Positions 19,995 to 27,863 of a DNA stretch of 64,000 nt are shown here, piece by piece. Each line of letters starts with the position of its first letter. The stretch's first letter is position 1. The notes beneath the pieces are model-generated. The model saw only the letters and a program-made list of their open reading frames with translations, had not been told where the DNA came from and ran no database searches. The DNA comes from Halalkalibacter oceani (GTDB taxonomy: Bacteria; Bacillota; Bacilli; Bacillales; Bacillaceae_D): contig NZ_JAMBOL010000005.1 in the NCBI RefSeq assembly GCF_023715605.1, positions 1-64,000 on the forward strand, written 5' to 3'. Both the position numbers and the translations under genes were made by a program.

Positions 19995-21043
19995 AACGCT
20001 TTATTTATTCAGTCGCAGCTTTTTCAATCCTAGTGCTTGGAGCGTGTGGAGGGGCGGATACGCCGGAGACAACAGAAGACCTATCTACTGAAGAAACGCA
20101 GGCTGCCACTGAGGCAGAGGGCGCCATCTCAGGGACATTGGAGTTTTATACGTCTCAGCCGGACAGCGATGCCACAGCGCTTGTCGCAGCATTTAATGAG
20201 GCCTATCCTGAAGTCGAAGTAAACGTCTTTCGCTCAGGAACGGAAGAGGTGATGAGTAAAATCGCCGCAGAAAGTCAGGCGGGAGATATTCAGGCGGATG
20301 TCCTTCTTGTCGCTGATGCCGTCACATTTGAAACATTGAAGGAGCAGGATCTGCTTTTAGCGTATCAATCACCGGAAGCCGAGTTTATTCCGGCTGATTT
20401 GCTTGATCCCGATGGAATGTATGCGGGGACAAAGGTAATGGCGACGGTGCTGGCGGCGAACACAGCCAATGACGGCGAGCTGCCGGCTTCATGGAGCGTG
20501 CTGACGGAAGAGGAAGCAAAAGGGCAGGCGATTATGCCAAGTCCGCTTTATTCAGGAGCAGCAGCCTATAATGTTGGCGTGTTGAGCCGGCAGGATCAAT
20601 TCGGCTGGTCGTTTTTTGAAGGACTTCACGAAAATGAAATGACGGTCGTGCAAGGAAACGGCGCCGTCCTGCAAGCTGTCGCCAGCGGCGAAAAATCATA
20701 TGGCGTCGTCGTTGACTTCATGGTTGCCCGCGCCAAGGCGGAAGGGTCTCCGGTTGATCTTGTTTATCCGGAAGAAGGTGTGCCGGTTATTACAGAACCG
20801 ATTGGCATTATGAGCAACACTGAAAATGAAGAGGCGGCGAAAGCCTTTGTCGATTTCGTTCTGTCAGAAGAAGGACAACTTGTCGCTGCTGAACTTGGCT
20901 ATACGCCGATCCGTGAAGGAGTGGACGCTCCGGAAGGATTGAAGCCGATTAGTGAGATGAACGTCATTTCCCATGATATTCGTGAACTGCTTGAAACACG
21001 TGAAGCAGACAAGCAAGCGTTTATCGACATATTCGGCGAGTAA
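19991..21043 (+). CDS. ABC importer solute-binding lipoprotein (FbpA/AfuA-like family)
   Basis: The 350-residue lipoprotein has a signal peptide with lipobox VLGAC (Cys about 19) and an extracellular solute-binding domain starting GTLEFYTSQPDSDATALVAAF, similar to the FbpA/AfuA/phosphonate-binding group. The adjacent double Tyr that ligands iron in FbpA proteins is not seen anywhere, which argues against ferric iron. AfuA relatives bind hexose phosphates, and the upstream genes are phosphoesterases and a sugar-isomerase-like protein, so an organophosphate or sugar phosphate is the better guess. The start lies 4 bases inside surE, with AAGGAGG just ahead. Confidence 0.8.
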   Translation: MKRFIYSVAAFSILVLGACGGADTPETTEDLSTEETQAATEAEGAISGTLEFYTSQPDSDATALVAAFNEAYPEVEVNVFRSGTEEVMSKIAAESQAGDIQADVLLVADAVTFETLKEQDLLLAYQSPEAEFIPADLLDPDGMYAGTKVMATVLAANTANDGELPASWSVLTEEEAKGQAIMPSPLYSGAAAYNVGVLSRQDQFGWSFFEGLHENEMTVVQGNGAVLQAVASGEKSYGVVVDFMVARAKAEGSPVDLVYPEEGVPVITEPIGIMSNTENEEAAKAFVDFVLSEEGQLVAAELGYTPIREGVDAPEGLKPISEMNVISHDIRELLETREADKQAFIDIFGE

Positions 21044-21060
21044 GACGAGAGAGGTGTACT

Positions 21061-22791
21061 ATGGCTGAACAACATGTGCAAGGAAGATGGTCTGTTCGAT
21101 CTTCCTTCTTTTTTCCTTTGGATATCCGCAAAACCATTTGGTTGATTGTCTGTCTTAGTCTTATTTTCTTCCTGTTTGTCTGGCCGGTGTTCCGTCTGGT
21201 CGCTCTGAGCTTTGTGACGGATGGAAGCGCCTTTGCCAACTATTCAACGATCTTTCAGGAAGCGAGAACGTGGAAAATAGTATCGAATACCGGCCTGGTC
21301 GTCGCGGGATCAACGATCATCGCGCTAGTGATGGGAGTCGCTTCCGCCTGGCTTGTCGCCTACAGCGACATTCGCGCGAAAAAGTGGCTGCACGTCCTTG
21401 TCCTGCTCCCGTTTATCATTCCTTCGTACATCATCACCCTTTCCTGGACGCAGTTCTTAAGCAGCAACAGCCTGGCGGCGCGCCTGCTGGCGTTATTGCC
21501 CGGACAGCTTGAGCCGTTGAATCTGTACAGCCATACAGGCATCATTCTTGTTCTCGGATTGTCGCATTATCCCCTTGTTTTCCTATTGACGATGAGCGTG
21601 TTAAAACGGATTCCCCGCGAGCTGGAATGGGCGGTGCGTTCATCCGGAGGAAACAGCTGGACCGTTTTTCGCAAAGTGACGTTTCCGCTTGCGCTGCCCG
21701 GTGTGGCCAGCGGCGGACTGCTTGCCTTTCTCGCCAATTTGGACAACTTCGGCATCCCGGCATTTCTCGGTATTCCGGCGAATATTACCGTCTTGAGCAC
21801 AGCGATTTATCAGGAAATCGCCGGCTTCGGCCCGAGCGCCTTTTCCCGGGCGGCGACGTTTTCGGTTCTGTTGGGAATCATCGCCCTAGTAGCGACGGCC
21901 GGTCAATGGCTGCTGCTGCGCAAAGCGAAAACAGGGGAGAACAGTGAAATTGACGATAAGCCCCGCTTTTCGTTGGGGGCCTGGCGACCGGTAGTGGAGT
22001 TGCTGCTGTGGGGCTTTCTCCTGTTGATTAGTATCGTTCCGCTTTTTTCGATGTTCGGATCGTCGCTGATCCGCGCGTACGGACTGCCGTTTTCATTCGA
22101 AAATCTAACCTTGCAGCATTATCAGTTTGTCCTGTTTGAGCATGAAAAAGTGCGCGGGGCGTTGCTGAACAGTGTGAAGCTTGCCGTTAGCACAGGCGTG
22201 ATTTGTTTAGTGATTGGAACGGCGATTGCTTATTACCGGTTGCGAAAAAGAAATGTCGTCAGCAAAATTATCGAATTGGCGGTCGGCTTACCGTATGCGT
22301 TACCCGGCATGGTCCTTGCTTTAGCGATGATTCTGGCATGGATGCAGCCAATTCCGGGCTGGAATCCAGGAATTTACGGCAGCATCTGGATTTTGTTTAT
22401 AGCTTACGTGACGCGTTTTATGATTCTTCAGGTGCGCGGCAGTATGACGGCGATGTCGCAAATTGCGCCGGCGATGGAGGAAGCCGCTCATATGGCCGGG
22501 GCGGGGACGCTTGTCAAATGGCGTTCGATCATGCTTCCGCTTCTGCTGCCGGGATTGTTGAGCGGAGCCTTTCTGGTTGTGCTGACGACGCTGACTGAAC
22601 TGACCGTGTCCGCTCTTTTATGGTCGAGCGGCTCTGAAACGATTGGGCTGATGATCTTCAATTTTGAGCAGGCGGGCTATACGACTCATTCAACAGCGTT
22701 TTCAAGCTTGATTGTCGTGATGATGCTGGTCGTAACCGGCTTGCTCGCGGGAATGCAAAAGCTTTATGAAAAAAGGGTGAGAAAAGCATGA
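21061..22791 (+). CDS. Double-domain ABC importer permease
   Basis: The 576-residue permease fuses two binding-protein-dependent transport domains, as in FbpB/AfuB/ThiP, so one chain forms the channel. About twelve hydrophobic segments are visible. The two EAA loops are ELEWAVRSSGGNSWTVFRKVTFPLALPG (first half) and AMEEAAHMAGAGTLVKWRSIMLPLLLPG (second half), which contact the ATPase. It follows the binding protein by 17 bases and overlaps the ATPase gene by 4 bases. Confidence 0.88.
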   Translation: MAEQHVQGRWSVRSSFFFPLDIRKTIWLIVCLSLIFFLFVWPVFRLVALSFVTDGSAFANYSTIFQEARTWKIVSNTGLVVAGSTIIALVMGVASAWLVAYSDIRAKKWLHVLVLLPFIIPSYIITLSWTQFLSSNSLAARLLALLPGQLEPLNLYSHTGIILVLGLSHYPLVFLLTMSVLKRIPRELEWAVRSSGGNSWTVFRKVTFPLALPGVASGGLLAFLANLDNFGIPAFLGIPANITVLSTAIYQEIAGFGPSAFSRAATFSVLLGIIALVATAGQWLLLRKAKTGENSEIDDKPRFSLGAWRPVVELLLWGFLLLISIVPLFSMFGSSLIRAYGLPFSFENLTLQHYQFVLFEHEKVRGALLNSVKLAVSTGVICLVIGTAIAYYRLRKRNVVSKIIELAVGLPYALPGMVLALAMILAWMQPIPGWNPGIYGSIWILFIAYVTRFMILQVRGSMTAMSQIAPAMEEAAHMAGAGTLVKWRSIMLPLLLPGLLSGAFLVVLTTLTELTVSALLWSSGSETIGLMIFNFEQAGYTTHSTAFSSLIVVMMLVVTGLLAGMQKLYEKRVRKA

Positions 22792-23855
22792 GTACAGTTT
22801 TGGCAAATGTATCGAAAAAATTTGGTGACGTCTCCGCCTTGGCACCAATTGACTTGGCGATTGAAGAGGGGAAATTTATTGCGATCTTAGGTCCGTCCGG
22901 CTGCGGGAAAACGACGCTGCTGCGTCTGCTGGCCGGATTTGAAGCGCCGACGACGGGGGAAATAAGAATGAACGGCCAGCAGGTCGCCCATCCAGCACGG
23001 GTGACTCCGCCGGAAAAACGCAACATCGGGATGGTCTTTCAATCCTTTGCGCTTTGGCCGCATTTAAAGGTTAAAGAGCAGATTCAGTTTCCTTTAAAGC
23101 ATCACCGGTTCACTCCCGCGCATTTGAAGAAGCGGGCGAAGGAACGAGTCGAGGAAATGCTCGAGATTGTCGGCTTGCAGGAGTATGGAGAGCGGATGCC
23201 TAATGAGCTGTCAGGCGGGCAGAAGCAGCGGGTGGCGATCGCTCGTGCTTTGGCGCCGCAGCCGGCCCTGCTGTTGATGGATGAGCCGTTGAGCAGCCTT
23301 GATGCCGAGCTGCGCATGGATTTGCGTCAGGAGATTCAAACGATTCACCGGCTAGTGAAAACGTCAATCGTCTATGTGACTCATGACCAGGCCGAAGCCT
23401 TGGCGATGGCCGACGAAATTGTCGTGATGCGCGCCGGCCGGATTGAACAGGTTGGTACACCGGAACAAATCTATACCCAGCCCGCTACTCCGTTTGTGGC
23501 GACTTTTGTCGGAAAAGCGAATTTGATTAAAGGAAGCTGGTATGGCGATCAATTCAAGCCGTTCGGTGACGAGGCGGTCATCTGGCAGTCAAGTACGATT
23601 TCTCCGCAGATTCGGAAGCAGGGGTACTTTCCGGTACGGCCGGAGCAATTTGCGCTTGATAAGACAGGCTCCGGGATAACAGGCATTGTTCGGAATGTGA
23701 TGTTTCAAGGCAAAGAATTTCATTATTCAGTCGAGCTGAATGGTGAACTGATCACGGTTCATACCGACCAGTTGCAGCGCTATTCGCCCGGTGATGAGGT
23801 CGTTGTTAAGCTGAACCAGGCCGTCTCATTGGAGAAGCATGTCAGCCTCGTTTAA
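22788..23855 (+). CDS. ABC importer ATPase with TOBE-like C-terminus
   Basis: The 355-residue ATPase has Walker A GPSGCGKTT (about residue 35), signature LSGGQKQR, Walker B LLLMDEPLSSLD and switch His VTHDQAEA, followed by a C-terminal regulatory domain of the TOBE/MOP type (about residues 245-355, from VGKANLIKGSW). It energises the double-domain permease. ATG overlaps the permease stop (ATGA). It closes the PHP-isomerase-SurE-ABC block, and dfrA follows after 66 bases. Confidence 0.9.
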   Translation: MSTVLANVSKKFGDVSALAPIDLAIEEGKFIAILGPSGCGKTTLLRLLAGFEAPTTGEIRMNGQQVAHPARVTPPEKRNIGMVFQSFALWPHLKVKEQIQFPLKHHRFTPAHLKKRAKERVEEMLEIVGLQEYGERMPNELSGGQKQRVAIARALAPQPALLLMDEPLSSLDAELRMDLRQEIQTIHRLVKTSIVYVTHDQAEALAMADEIVVMRAGRIEQVGTPEQIYTQPATPFVATFVGKANLIKGSWYGDQFKPFGDEAVIWQSSTISPQIRKQGYFPVRPEQFALDKTGSGITGIVRNVMFQGKEFHYSVELNGELITVHTDQLQRYSPGDEVVVKLNQAVSLEKHVSLV

Positions 23856-23921
23856 GCGAGGGACTTCTACTCATTTTCCAGCCAATATGATACGATATGT
23901 GAAAATGAAGGAGTGGTAACG

Positions 23922-24407
23922 ATGCTGTCTTATATTGTTGCGATGGATCAGAACCGGGCGATCGGAAAAGAAAATCAGCTGCCGTGGCATTTACCGGCTG
24001 ATTTGCAATACTTTAAGCGAGTAACGACCGGCCACCCGATTGTTATGGGGAGGAAAACGTACCAATCGATTGGCCGGCCATTGCCAAAGCGCCGGAATGT
24101 AGTGATGACGCGTGACCGCGGCTTTGTGGCGGAAGGGTGCGAAGTCGTTCATGAACGTGAGCAGGTGATGGCGCTCAGCCGGGAGGGAGAGGAGTTTTTT
24201 GTGATTGGCGGAAGTGAGCTCTTCCAGCTTTTTTGGCATGATGTCGACCGGCTGTATGTCACGCTTATTCATGAGACTTTTGCGGCCGATACATTTTTCC
24301 CCCTGATTGATGAAGAGGAGTGGCGTCTGATCTCCTCGGTTGCCGGACAGCGTGATGAAAAAAATTGCTACGATCATGATTTTCTTGTCTATGAGCGGGC
24401 GAAGTAA
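23922..24407 (+). CDS. dfrA: Dihydrofolate reductase DfrA
   Basis: The 161-residue enzyme reduces dihydrofolate to tetrahydrofolate with NADPH, regenerating the cofactor used by ThyA. Conserved parts are YIVAMDQNRAIGKENQLPWHLPADL (with the catalytic Asp of the PWHLPAD stretch), GHPIVMGRKTYQSIG, and FVIGGSELFQ. GAAGGAGTGG before ATG 23922 decides the start over GTG 23913. It normally sits directly after thyA in Bacillaceae; here six genes intervene. Confidence 0.95.
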   Translation: MLSYIVAMDQNRAIGKENQLPWHLPADLQYFKRVTTGHPIVMGRKTYQSIGRPLPKRRNVVMTRDRGFVAEGCEVVHEREQVMALSREGEEFFVIGGSELFQLFWHDVDRLYVTLIHETFAADTFFPLIDEEEWRLISSVAGQRDEKNCYDHDFLVYERAK

Positions 24408-24484
24408 GCACTAAACAGAAAAAGAATCTTATCAAACTCTCTTTGCTTCGTGCATATACTTGTCAGCAAAGGGGGTTTTTTAGC

Positions 24485-25258
24485 ATGAGAGCACCCAAAA
24501 GAAGCAGACCCCAATCTAGAAAAGGTCCGCTCCCGTTTCGCTATGTATTACTGCTTTCATTTATTATTTTTGTTCTTTTAACTGTACTAGGGTTGTGGGT
24601 TATTGAAAAAGGAATTCGACCAACGCTTGTACATATAGCGACGACGGAAGCGCGGGTGATTGCGACAAAAGCGATTAATGACGCTGTCAATAAAAAGATC
24701 AGCACCGATCTGAATCAGGAAGAGTTATTTATTATTCAGTACGATGCTGATGGAATGGTGACAAGTGTCCAGCCGAATACTCAAATTTATAATCGTGTTG
24801 TGTCAGAGGCGACAGGCAGGGTGCAACGGCACTTGAAGGCAATTGAGCGCGGAGAAGCCTTTGATATTTCATTTGATGAGGGGGAGAGTAAGGACGATCT
24901 TTTAAGTTCAGCCGAAGGTGGGATTATTTATAGCATTCCATTGGGGCAGGCGACAAATAATGCATTGCTTGCTCAGTTAGGGCCACAAGTTCCAGTGCGG
25001 TTTTCAGCTATTGGTGACGTAAAAACGGATTTGAACTTGCAGGTGGAAAATATCGGTATTAACAATACGAAAATTACCCTTGCGTTTGATATGATCGTTG
25101 ATGCAAAGATTGTCATTCCTTTTGCGACAAATACCGAAGCGGTGAAAACAACGATTCCGATTGGCGTCATGACAACGTCAGGGAAAGTGCCGGATGTGTA
25201 TTCAGAAGGTGGAATGATTATTCCGTCTGATACACCGACATCGGGCAGCGGTCAATAG
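24485..25258 (+). CDS. yunB: Sporulation protein YunB
   Basis: The 257-residue protein matches YunB: a basic N-terminus, one signal-anchor segment (YVLLLSFIIFVLLTVLGLWVI, about residues 20-41) and an extracytoplasmic domain beginning RPTLVHIATTEARVIATKAIND. In B. subtilis, yunB is sporulation-specific and SigE-dependent. CATATACT at 24453-24460 resembles a SigE -10 box, but no good -35 was found. AAAGGGGG precedes ATG 24485. The anchor topology fits a role in the mother-cell or forespore membrane. Confidence 0.88.
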   Translation: MRAPKRSRPQSRKGPLPFRYVLLLSFIIFVLLTVLGLWVIEKGIRPTLVHIATTEARVIATKAINDAVNKKISTDLNQEELFIIQYDADGMVTSVQPNTQIYNRVVSEATGRVQRHLKAIERGEAFDISFDEGESKDDLLSSAEGGIIYSIPLGQATNNALLAQLGPQVPVRFSAIGDVKTDLNLQVENIGINNTKITLAFDMIVDAKIVIPFATNTEAVKTTIPIGVMTTSGKVPDVYSEGGMIIPSDTPTSGSGQ

Positions 25259-25368
25259 TCTTGTCAACCTTTGGGGCAATATGTTAATATGTTAAATTGG
25301 TTGTATATGATATGTGACTGACATCGTATATTCTTGCGGTTTGCTAACCATGATAAGAATAGAAGATT

Positions 25369-25519
25369 CTCCGGCGGGAAATTAGCCGTAACAGGTTTCC
25401 TTGCCGGAGAAAGGACGGCTTGTGATAAGTCCTTTTATCGTTGTAAAGAAAGCCGATGTAATGGAAAAGGACACTTGCGTGTTAAGCAGCAGGAGTGGGT
25501 GACCATTGCTGCTTTTTTT
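25369..25519 (+). promoter_or_regulatory. Structured leader with terminator before nhaC; candidate Na+ riboswitch
   Basis: The leader folds strongly. CTCCGGC (25369-25375) pairs with GCCGGAG (25403-25409), with inner GGAAA/TTTCC. GGAC (25413-25416) can pair with GTCC (25429-25432), and CGGCTT (25416-25421) with AAGCCG (25450-25455) or with TAGCCG (25383-25388), suggesting exclusive or pseudoknotted forms. A small ACAC/GTGT hairpin follows, then a terminator AAGCAGCA (25484-25491)/TGCTGCTT (25507-25514) plus T run, 30 bases before nhaC. Its position before a Na+/H+ antiporter and its multi-stem architecture suggest the DUF1646/Na+-I class; that assignment is from memory and unproven. Confidence 0.6.
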
Positions 25520-25549
25520 GTGCCAAAAAGAAGTGGAGGTAGATGTGAG

Positions 25550-27157
25550 ATGGAAGTAACGGTATGGTCCCTCGTGCCGCCCGTTCTGGCTCTTGTTATG
25601 GTCATTCTGACCAGGCGAGTGCTACTCTCTTTAGGAATGGGAATTGTGGTCGGTGCGTTAATGCTGCACCAATTTAATCCGATGCAAGCGCTCACGAATA
25701 TTTATGGAATTGTGATGGGGATTATTTTCGATTACGGCGAGGTTGAGCCGCTGACGATCGTCGGGATCACCCAGGCTGTTTTCCAAAACGGCTTTGCCCT
25801 CAACACGTGGGAGTTTTTTATTATTTTGTTTCTGCTGCTGCTCGGTATGATGGCGGCGCTGGTAACGCGATCCGGAGGAAGCAGAGCCTTTGGGGAATGG
25901 GCGATGAAGCACGTAAAGACAAGAATGGGCGCGCAAGTATTAACGGTGTTTTTAGGCATTTTAATTTTTATTGATGATTATTTTAACAGCCTGACCGTTG
26001 GAAATGTAAGTCGCCCATTAACGGACCGGCACCGGATTTCACGGGCCAAGCTGGCTTACCTCGTTGATTCGACCGCTGCGCCGATGTGTGTCATTGCGCC
26101 AATTTCGAGCTGGGGAGCTTATATTATTACAATTATCGCCGGGATTCTGGCAACTCATGGGGTGACGGAGTATGAGGCGCTCCAGGCTTTTCTTATCATG
26201 ATCCCAATGAATGTGTATGCCTGGATTGCGATCGGTCTTGTGCTGGCTGTCGCTTGGTTTAATTTAAATATTGGTTCGATGCGGACCCATGAGGAACGGG
26301 CGTTGAAAACGGGGGAACTGGTCGATCCGACAGCCGGCCCGATACCGGGAGCACAGGATGAAATTACAGCAAACGAGAAGGGGACGGTTGGTGATTTGAT
26401 CTGGCCGATCGTCGGCCTCGTCGCGGCGACGGTTTTCTTCATGGTGATGACAGGCGTCCAGGCAACAGAGGGAGCTTTGACGATACTGGCTGTATTTGAA
26501 AATACAGATGTGGCCGCTTCGCTTGTCTATGGCGGTATTGTCGGGCTGCTTATTGCGTTGCTCTTAAATATGCGAAATCCGAGTGGAGGGACAAGCCTGA
26601 CAAAGGCCTTGCTGCTCGGTATCCAATCGATGCTCCCGGCGATTTACATTCTTTTCTTCGCCTGGACGATTATTTCGATTATTGATGATTTAGGGACGGG
26701 ACAATATTTGGCTTCAATTGTCGATGGAACGATCTCACCGGTATTTTTACCGCTTTTGTTATTTTTGATAGCAGGGTTCGCTGCTTTTTCAACTGGCACA
26801 TCGTGGGGAACGTTTAGTCTGTTATTGCCGATTGCCGGCGAAATGGCGGCCGTCATCGACATTACCATGATGCTGCCGATGCTGGCGGCGGTATTGGCGG
26901 GAGCGATTTTCGGTGATCATTGTTCGCCGATATCGGATACGACCATTTTGTCGTCGACCGGAGCTGGAAGCCATCATATCGACCATGTGATGACCCAGCT
27001 GCCTTATGCGCTCATTGCCGCTGCGATCTCGTTATTGGCTTATTTCGTGCTCGGCCTGACAGGCAGCGTATGGCTTTGTACGGCAACAGCAGCATTGCTC
27101 CTTATCATTAGTATCGTCATCCTGCGTAAAATGTCACAAGGGGTGGCTAAAGGCTAA
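25550..27157 (+). CDS. NhaC-family Na+/H+ antiporter
   Basis: The 535-residue membrane protein has about 11-13 hydrophobic segments and the NhaC-family marks: LGILIFIDDYFNSLTVGNVSRPLTDRHRISRAKLAYLVDSTAAP and GAIFGDHCSPISDTTILSSTGA, whose Asp residues are likely ion-binding. Family members expel Na+ in exchange for protons; some relatives exchange amino or organic acids, so the substrate is not certain. ATG 25550 follows GTGGAGGT at 25533-25540; the reading frame continues upstream into the leader but lacks a proper start there. It is probably controlled by the leader. Confidence 0.85.
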   Translation: MEVTVWSLVPPVLALVMVILTRRVLLSLGMGIVVGALMLHQFNPMQALTNIYGIVMGIIFDYGEVEPLTIVGITQAVFQNGFALNTWEFFIILFLLLLGMMAALVTRSGGSRAFGEWAMKHVKTRMGAQVLTVFLGILIFIDDYFNSLTVGNVSRPLTDRHRISRAKLAYLVDSTAAPMCVIAPISSWGAYIITIIAGILATHGVTEYEALQAFLIMIPMNVYAWIAIGLVLAVAWFNLNIGSMRTHEERALKTGELVDPTAGPIPGAQDEITANEKGTVGDLIWPIVGLVAATVFFMVMTGVQATEGALTILAVFENTDVAASLVYGGIVGLLIALLLNMRNPSGGTSLTKALLLGIQSMLPAIYILFFAWTIISIIDDLGTGQYLASIVDGTISPVFLPLLLFLIAGFAAFSTGTSWGTFSLLLPIAGEMAAVIDITMMLPMLAAVLAGAIFGDHCSPISDTTILSSTGAGSHHIDHVMTQLPYALIAAAISLLAYFVLGLTGSVWLCTATAALLLIISIVILRKMSQGVAKG

Positions 27158-27170
27158 TTTGAAAGGCTGA

Positions 27171-27215
27171 AGGAATCTGGGGAGAAGGCGCTTTTCTCTA
27201 GATTCCTTTTATTTT
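27171..27215 (+). terminator. Terminator of nhaC
   Basis: AGGAATCT (27171-27178) pairs with AGATTCCT (27200-27207), with inner GGAGAA/TTCTCT, followed by TTTATTTT. Confidence 0.85.
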
Positions 27216-27248
27216 GTAGAAGAAAGAAAAAATGTTCAGACCGTAGAC

Positions 27249-27284
27249 AAAATGCCTTTGCGAAGGAACGCTCAAAGGCATTTT
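27249..27284. other. Perfect 12-bp hairpin
   Basis: AAAATGCCTTTG (27249-27260) pairs exactly with CAAAGGCATTTT (27273-27284). It lies after the nhaC terminator with no obvious transcript of its own and may be a bidirectional terminator or structural element. Confidence 0.55.
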
Positions 27285-27395
27285 ACGTGAATTCGTTCAT
27301 CGTCTGTTGATGATACGGAATGGGTGAGCATAGTTCTTTCCGAATGTGGAAAAGGGAAGGGGCTAGCTATCCTCGAATCCAAGCCTTTAATAACC

Positions 27396-27540
27396 AGCGA
27401 TACGCCAGCTCAAAGCGGACGGGATGGGAGGCCGACTCCTGCAGGAGGGAAGGGCTGGTGGAAATCCACCGGCGGAGCCGGTTAGTTCCACGCCCGCCTG
27501 CGGAAAGCGTGCCCCCATCCCGGGAGCGGATTCAAAGCAA
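27396..27540. repeat. Bacillaceae-type intergenic repeat element
   Basis: A GC-rich element in a non-coding gap. GGGATGGG (27421-27428) pairs with CCCATCCC (27514-27521); inside are CCGACTCCTGCAGGAGGG and a GGTGGAAATCCACCGG hairpin. It ends GGGAGCGGATTCAAAGC, nearly the reverse complement of GCTTCGAATCCGCTCCC at 29622-29638. The GACTCCTGC/GCCTGCGGAAAGCGT pieces resemble repeats I recall as common between genes in Bacillus relatives. Confidence 0.6.
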
Positions 27541-27624
27541 CTTATCATCGCAACTTTCTTTACCTGCAATCAGCCAGTCGACAGGCTGATATGTCTATAT
27601 TTCGTCATTTCCCTGAAAAAAATT

Positions 27625-27653
27625 TTGACAAATTTCGCAAGAATTATTATAAT
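27625..27653 (+). promoter_or_regulatory. Consensus sigma-A promoter P1 upstream of the NSS transporter
   Basis: TTGACA (27625-27630), a 17-base spacer and TATAAT (27648-27653): a perfect consensus promoter, 210 bases before the gene. Confidence 0.75.
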
Positions 27654-27769
27654 GGAATAACGAATTGTCTGAATATTGTCGAAGGGAGTTAGGGGATATC
27701 TACTGTTAATGCGCTTCTTTACAGCAAAGTAGCAAAGTGTTAAAGAAAGCAAATAATTTTCAAATAATT

Positions 27770-27798
27770 TTGACAAAAAGTATTCAAGCACTTATACT
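27770..27798 (+). promoter_or_regulatory. Sigma-A promoter P2 of the NSS transporter
   Basis: TTGACA (27770-27775), a 17-base spacer and TATACT (27793-27798), 65 bases before the start codon. Together with P1 it gives the gene two near-perfect tandem promoters. Confidence 0.8.
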
Positions 27799-27863
27799 AA
27801 TGTTGTAATTTTTTGAATATTTATGGAAAGAAAGACGAAAAAAATGTGAAAGGAGAATGAACA

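Noticed and set aside
22203-22598. A 131-codon frame inside the double permease gene
   Set aside because: It is out of frame with a clear membrane protein, lacks an RBS and has unlikely composition.
19991-23855. A ferric-iron importer (FbpABC)
   Set aside because: The family is right but the Tyr pair that binds iron is absent, no Fur box is seen upstream, and the linked genes are phosphoesterases.
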